DNA of 64,000 bases. Source: Olleya sp. Bg11-27. Lineage in GTDB: Bacteria; Bacteroidota; Bacteroidia; Flavobacteriales; Flavobacteriaceae. The notes beneath the pieces were generated by a model. That model did no database searches. It saw nothing but the letters and a program-made list of their open reading frames with translations, and was not told where the DNA came from. A program made the translations under genes and the position numbers. The stretch covers positions 434,001 to 498,000 of the forward strand of contig NZ_CP025117.1 of NCBI RefSeq assembly GCF_002831645.1, read 5' to 3'. This document shows positions 60,439 to 64,000 of the stretch, one piece after another. The first letter of the stretch is position 1. Each line of letters begins with the position of its first letter.

Positions 60439-60795
60439 TTACTTAATATATTCGGTTTCCAAAAAGTAATTAACGATCGCTTCTTTCATTAAAACACTTT
60501 GTTCTCCTGCTTTTAAGTTTGGTAACTCGCCGATCGTTTTATAGTGTGGCCATCCATCTTCATCGGCAAACTCAAACTCGTAATACCCATAAGGTACTAA
60601 CAATTTACAGATCGCAATGTGCATTAAATCTAGTTTGTGATCCTTTTTAAATGTACGTTCCAACTGTCCTAATTCTTGTACACCAATTAAATAAATTATT
60701 GCATCTAAGTCTAGTGTGTCTCCGTCTGCAAATTGGTTAGATAGCTTAGTCACTATCTCCTGCCATCTCTCTTTTAACTGTTCGTCTCTTGCCAT
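60439..60795 (-). CDS. Conserved small protein, unknown function
   Basis: This 118-residue acidic cytosolic protein contains the helical segment RDEQLKERWQEIVTKLSNQF, then LDLDAIIYLIGVQELGQLER and a YYEFEFADEDGWPHY strand. No enzyme motif is seen. It is divergent from cvpA, sharing a 51-bp promoter region, and upstream of a dispersed repeat. It looks like a family restricted to Bacteroidota; function unknown. Confidence 0.75.
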   Translation of the reverse strand: MARDEQLKERWQEIVTKLSNQFADGDTLDLDAIIYLIGVQELGQLERTFKKDHKLDLMHIAICKLLVPYGYYEFEFADEDGWPHYKTIGELPNLKAGEQSVLMKEAIVNYFLETEYIK

Positions 60796-60811
60796 AATAA
60801 TTTTAAAGTCG

Positions 60812-60830
60812 CAAAGTTAATTTATATTTG
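60812..60830. promoter_or_regulatory. Overlapping divergent promoters
   Basis: Minus-strand TAACTTTG (60812-60819) and plus-strand TATATTTG (60823-60830) are two -7 elements facing away from each other within 19 bp; the two promoters must overlap. Confidence 0.6.
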
Positions 60831-60846
60831 CCTAAAATCTAACTTT

Positions 60847-61401
60847 ATGGCTGTAATTGATATTGTTTTAGGTGCTTTACTATTATTTGGTTTAGTTCGC
60901 GGATTGTTTAAAGGACTTTTTGTCGAGCTAGCATCGATTGTGGCATTAATTGCTGGTGTTTATGGCGCCATCCATTTTAGCTATTTTGTTGCCGAATTTT
61001 TGATGGACAAAACCTCTTGGAACGAGAAAACAATTAACACGACTGCGTTTGCTATAACTTTTGTGATTATCATTTTGGTGATTAGTTTAGCTGGAAAAGC
61101 ATTGACAAAGTTAGCCGATTTTGCCTCTTTAGGAATTTTAAACAAACTATTAGGCGCCTTGTTTGGAGCGCTGAAAATAGGACTTATTTTAAGTGTTTTA
61201 TTGATTGTTTTTGATAAAATGAATAACGCCATCCCATTTGTTCAGGATGAGGACATTGCCGATTCTATCTTATATGCTCCTGTAAAATCTTTGGCACCAT
61301 TAGTTTTTCCAAGTATTATTAAATCTGATGATGACAATGAAGAAAACGAAGACAATCAAATTATTGATCCTGCTGAACCTACTAACGAGTCTGAAGCTTA
61401 A
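60847..61401 (+). CDS. CvpA-family membrane protein
   Basis: This 184-residue protein has four hydrophobic helices: IDIVLGALLLFGLVRGLFKG (the family opening, with the conserved RGLFKG), an IVALIAGVYGAIHFSYFVA helix, FAITFVIIILVISLAG, and LGALFGALKIGLILSVLLIV. The tail is acidic. CvpA was first found through colicin V production and is linked to envelope stress and bile resistance. It has its own promoter and is convergent with the carbonic anhydrase gene. Confidence 0.92.
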   Translation: MAVIDIVLGALLLFGLVRGLFKGLFVELASIVALIAGVYGAIHFSYFVAEFLMDKTSWNEKTINTTAFAITFVIIILVISLAGKALTKLADFASLGILNKLLGALFGALKIGLILSVLLIVFDKMNNAIPFVQDEDIADSILYAPVKSLAPLVFPSIIKSDDDNEENEDNQIIDPAEPTNESEA

Positions 61402-61404
61402 GGA

Positions 61405-62034
61405 TTAATCTAAATGGTAGATTTCCATAATATCTTCTAAATAGTGATCAAAATCTATTTTTAAGTCTATTAGCTTACCGGTGTGCACATCAAATACCCA
61501 ACCGTGCACTTTTAAACCTCTGTCCCTATATGCTTTTTGTACAGCTGCCGTTTTGAGCAAGTTTACACATTGCTCCTTGACGTTAAGTTCCACCAAACGG
61601 TCGTACTTTTTCTCCTCGTCTTTAATCGCGTTTAATTCGTCTTTATGTATGCGATACACATCACGGATATTACGTAACCAAGAATTTAAAATACCTAAAT
61701 CTGCAGATTGCATAGCTGCTTTAACACCTCCACAAGCATAGTGCCCACAAACCACAACATGGTTTACTTTAAGATGTACTACTGCATATTCCACAACGGA
61801 CATTGCACTTAAGTCATTACCCGAAACCATATTTGCGATGTTACGATGTACAAACACTTCACCTGGACCTAAACCCATTAAATCTTCGGCCGTTACACGA
61901 CTATCACTGCAGCCTATGTAAAGTAATTCTGGACTTTGTCCTTTTCCTAAGTTTTCAAAATAGTCTTTGTCTATGGATAGCTTTGCTTTTACAAATTTTT
62001 CATTGTTATCAAACACCCTTTTTATATCCATCAA
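61405..62034 (-). CDS. Beta-class carbonic anhydrase
   Basis: This 209-residue enzyme has the zinc ligands in IGCSDSRVTAEDLMGLGPGE (Cys with the catalytic Asp-Arg dyad) and VVVCGHYACGGVKAAM (His and Cys). HRNIANMV is also conserved. It interconverts carbon dioxide and bicarbonate. It lies 8 nt downstream of the SulP transporter gene, which suggests a joint role in bicarbonate supply or pH balance. Ahead of the first Met is one extra Met codon; the start is not certain by one residue. Confidence 0.95.
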   Translation of the reverse strand: MMDIKRVFDNNEKFVKAKLSIDKDYFENLGKGQSPELLYIGCSDSRVTAEDLMGLGPGEVFVHRNIANMVSGNDLSAMSVVEYAVVHLKVNHVVVCGHYACGGVKAAMQSADLGILNSWLRNIRDVYRIHKDELNAIKDEEKKYDRLVELNVKEQCVNLLKTAAVQKAYRDRGLKVHGWVFDVHTGKLIDLKIDFDHYLEDIMEIYHLD

Positions 62035-62042
62035 ATTATTAT

Positions 62043-63905
62043 TTAAAATTGATCTTTTACGTTGTTTTTAATCCATTGTAAACACGAATTAAAATCTTTA
62101 AAAATGTGCTCCTTTGGAATTAAATCAGGAATGATATCAATACGCTCCATCATATACCTAGGTTGCTTTAGTAAGTTTACAAATAATACATTAATACCTT
62201 GTTTTCTTAAATCTACTAAAACATCTTCCATTGCATACAAACCGGATTGATCCATATACTGCATACGTCCCAATCTAATAACAACGGTTCTTGCTGTGCT
62301 TGGAATTTGCTTTGCTAGTTGCTGAAAATCTGACGTAGAGCCAAAAAACAATGGGCCTTTTATATGTTTGATAAATACCTCTTCTTTTAAAATTGAAGGA
62401 AAGTCAATCTCATCCGACCATGCTTCTTCTTTTAATGGTTTTACATCTGAACGCTGCGCCGTTAAATCTCCTATTTTTTTCATGAATAACAGCGAGGCTA
62501 TCACCAATCCAATACCTACTGCGTATATTAAATCCCATGTACTAGATAAGACCAACACGACTAACATAATAAGCACTTCTGAACTAAGCTTAATTGGTCC
62601 AATTTTCATGTCTTTTGGTAATGCAGGAATAGCCTTTAAACCTTTGTAATCCATTACACCAATACCAACCGTTAGTAAAATACCTGCCAAAACAGCAGCC
62701 GGGATTTTTGAAGCAACAGGACCAAGAGCTAACAAAACAAACAATAACATAACCCCTGCAATCATACCTGATAATCGTGTTCTTCCTCCTGCATTAATGT
62801 TGACAACGGTTCTAATAGTCGCTCCCGCTCCTGGAATACCTCCAAAAAGAGAAGCGATACTATTACCAATCCCTTGTCCTATTAATTCTTTATTTGGGTT
62901 GTGTTTTGTTTTAGTCATGTTATCCGCAACAACACTAGTTAATAAGGAATCTATGGCCCCTAAAAGCGCTAAAGTAATAGCCGTAAATATATAGGGCGTA
63001 ATACTTTTTAAGCTAAATCCAGTAATGACTTCAAAATGGAGTTCTGGCAATCCTGATGGAATTTCTTCAATTGCACGATAGTCTAAATCAAAACCATACG
63101 CCACACCAGATACGACAACTAACGCCACTAATGCACTTGGTATTTTAGTGGTTATTCTTTTAAACCCATAAACTATAAAAATGGTAGATAATGCTAAAGC
63201 TAACTCCAGCCAATTAATATTTTGTATTGCTCTTGGTAATATTTTTAATGTTCCTAATACTCCTGAAGTTTCCGTTTTCGCTAATGTTTTAGACTCTTTA
63301 TCAATAGCTTCTGGTTGCAACTCTCCTGCTCTTTTAATGGTTTCTTTAAAATCTTCTAAAACCAAAATGCCCTCACCAGCTTCTTCTTTCAATATGTTTT
63401 GTAAAATCAACTCTTCCGCTTGTGGTTTAAACTGATTAACATATTCTGTATCTTCTTTGGGGTAATACCCAATGGAAGGTAATATCTGAGTGACTAATAT
63501 AATAATACCAATAGCTGTCATAAAACCTGAAACTACAGGGTAGGGTATGTATTTAATGTACTTACCAAAACCTAAGGCGCCCAACCCGATTTGAACTAAT
63601 CCAGCTAATAAAAATACAGAGAGAATATACGGTAATGCTTTAGCAACATCACCATCATTAGTTGCAATAATACCAGCAATAACAACCATACTAACTGCTG
63701 TCATTGGTGCAGTTGGGCCAGAAATTTGCGTTGGCGTACCACCAAAAAAGGCTGCAAAAAAACTAATAAAAATAGCGCCATACAAACCAGCACTAGGCCC
63801 TAAACCTGACGAAACTCCAAACGCTAAAGCTAATGGCAAAGCAACAATACCCGCTGTTATACCTCCAAATGCGTCTCCCTTAAAATTGGCGAAAAACTTC
63901 TTCAT
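62043..63905 (-). CDS. SulP-family anion transporter with STAS domain
   Basis: This 620-residue inner-membrane transporter has the N-terminal DAFGGITAGIVALPLALAFG motif and ISGPTAPMTAVSMVVI of SulP proteins. A central insert of ~60 residues (about 140-210) holds EELILQNILKEEAGEGILVL, and the C-terminal STAS domain (about 510-615) has RLGRMQYMDQSGLYAMEDVL. It carries sulfate, bicarbonate or related anions; the next gene is a beta-carbonic anhydrase, so bicarbonate uptake (BicA-like) is the most likely role. Upstream is AT-rich sequence to the window end. Confidence 0.93.
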   Translation of the reverse strand: MKKFFANFKGDAFGGITAGIVALPLALAFGVSSGLGPSAGLYGAIFISFFAAFFGGTPTQISGPTAPMTAVSMVVIAGIIATNDGDVAKALPYILSVFLLAGLVQIGLGALGFGKYIKYIPYPVVSGFMTAIGIIILVTQILPSIGYYPKEDTEYVNQFKPQAEELILQNILKEEAGEGILVLEDFKETIKRAGELQPEAIDKESKTLAKTETSGVLGTLKILPRAIQNINWLELALALSTIFIVYGFKRITTKIPSALVALVVVSGVAYGFDLDYRAIEEIPSGLPELHFEVITGFSLKSITPYIFTAITLALLGAIDSLLTSVVADNMTKTKHNPNKELIGQGIGNSIASLFGGIPGAGATIRTVVNINAGGRTRLSGMIAGVMLLFVLLALGPVASKIPAAVLAGILLTVGIGVMDYKGLKAIPALPKDMKIGPIKLSSEVLIMLVVLVLSSTWDLIYAVGIGLVIASLLFMKKIGDLTAQRSDVKPLKEEAWSDEIDFPSILKEEVFIKHIKGPLFFGSTSDFQQLAKQIPSTARTVVIRLGRMQYMDQSGLYAMEDVLVDLRKQGINVLFVNLLKQPRYMMERIDIIPDLIPKEHIFKDFNSCLQWIKNNVKDQF

Positions 63906-64000
63906 AGTTCTAAAATTGATTTATACTAAATTAACATTTTTTCTTAACAATAACAGTTTAGATTAGTGTATTGCTTCCTAATTAACAGTAAATTATGAGC

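Overview
This is a low-GC chromosomal window from a member of the Bacteroidota, almost certainly a marine-type Flavobacteriaceae. The evidence is TonB-dependent receptors, type IX secretion (T9SS) C-terminal sorting domains, a PorZ-like protein, an HmuY-like heme lipoprotein, and promoters of the Bacteroidota form (-33 TTG, -7 TAnnTTTG). No genus is assigned. No rRNA, tRNA, CRISPR array, prophage or intact transposase was seen.

Layout. 1-20252 is mostly housekeeping: a cupin-like protein, a barrel protein, recX, a T9SS-secreted lamin-tail protein, a porZ-recO-TonB receptor operon, gdhA, metB, DinB/OsmC/ArsC-like proteins, a DMT exporter, a thioesterase and the yicC-gmk-nadD run. 20253-23597 is a probable iron-uptake accessory locus (DUF3325-, DUF3649- and PepSY-type membrane proteins) behind two copies of a 23-bp operator. 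23767-26392 holds a large secreted unknown and a 56-residue gene.

26534-35003 is the accessory region and the main discovery. It is an integron-like gene-cassette array with no integrase in the window. Four consecutive cassettes (genes at 27956, 28875, 32056 and 33446) each begin and end with cassette-specific, mutually complementary 9-nt sequences. The three complete spacers following cassettes B, C and D fold into long hairpins with the architecture of attC sites, and the junctions all read CG/TT. Two of these sites are split at the same position by near-identical 715-nt ORF-less group II introns in antisense orientation. A third intron copy is truncated against a REP-like repeat. Cargo includes an RloC/PrrC-like ATPase with a zinc-hook motif (probable anti-phage anticodon nuclease), an orphan GHKL ATPase, two lipoproteins and a small membrane protein.

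35059-43203 holds a divergent azoreductase/HxlR pair sharing a 40-bp perfect palindrome, a BON-LysM protein, gpsA, a serine hydrolase and a VWA lipoprotein with a four-helix membrane partner. 43278-52176 is a heme/iron acquisition region. A five-gene leftward operon (DUF6607, ankyrin, DUF2271, PepSY-flavodoxin-reductase, DUF6686) is divergent from a TonB receptor plus HmuY pair. The 92-bp gap carries the same 23-bp operator seen at 20561 and 20626. 52263-59100 is a complete RND tripartite efflux operon bracketed by a GbsR/MarR-type and a TetR-type regulator. 59276-63905 holds pheS, a small conserved protein, cvpA, and a beta-carbonic anhydrase with a SulP anion transporter, probably a bicarbonate supply pair.
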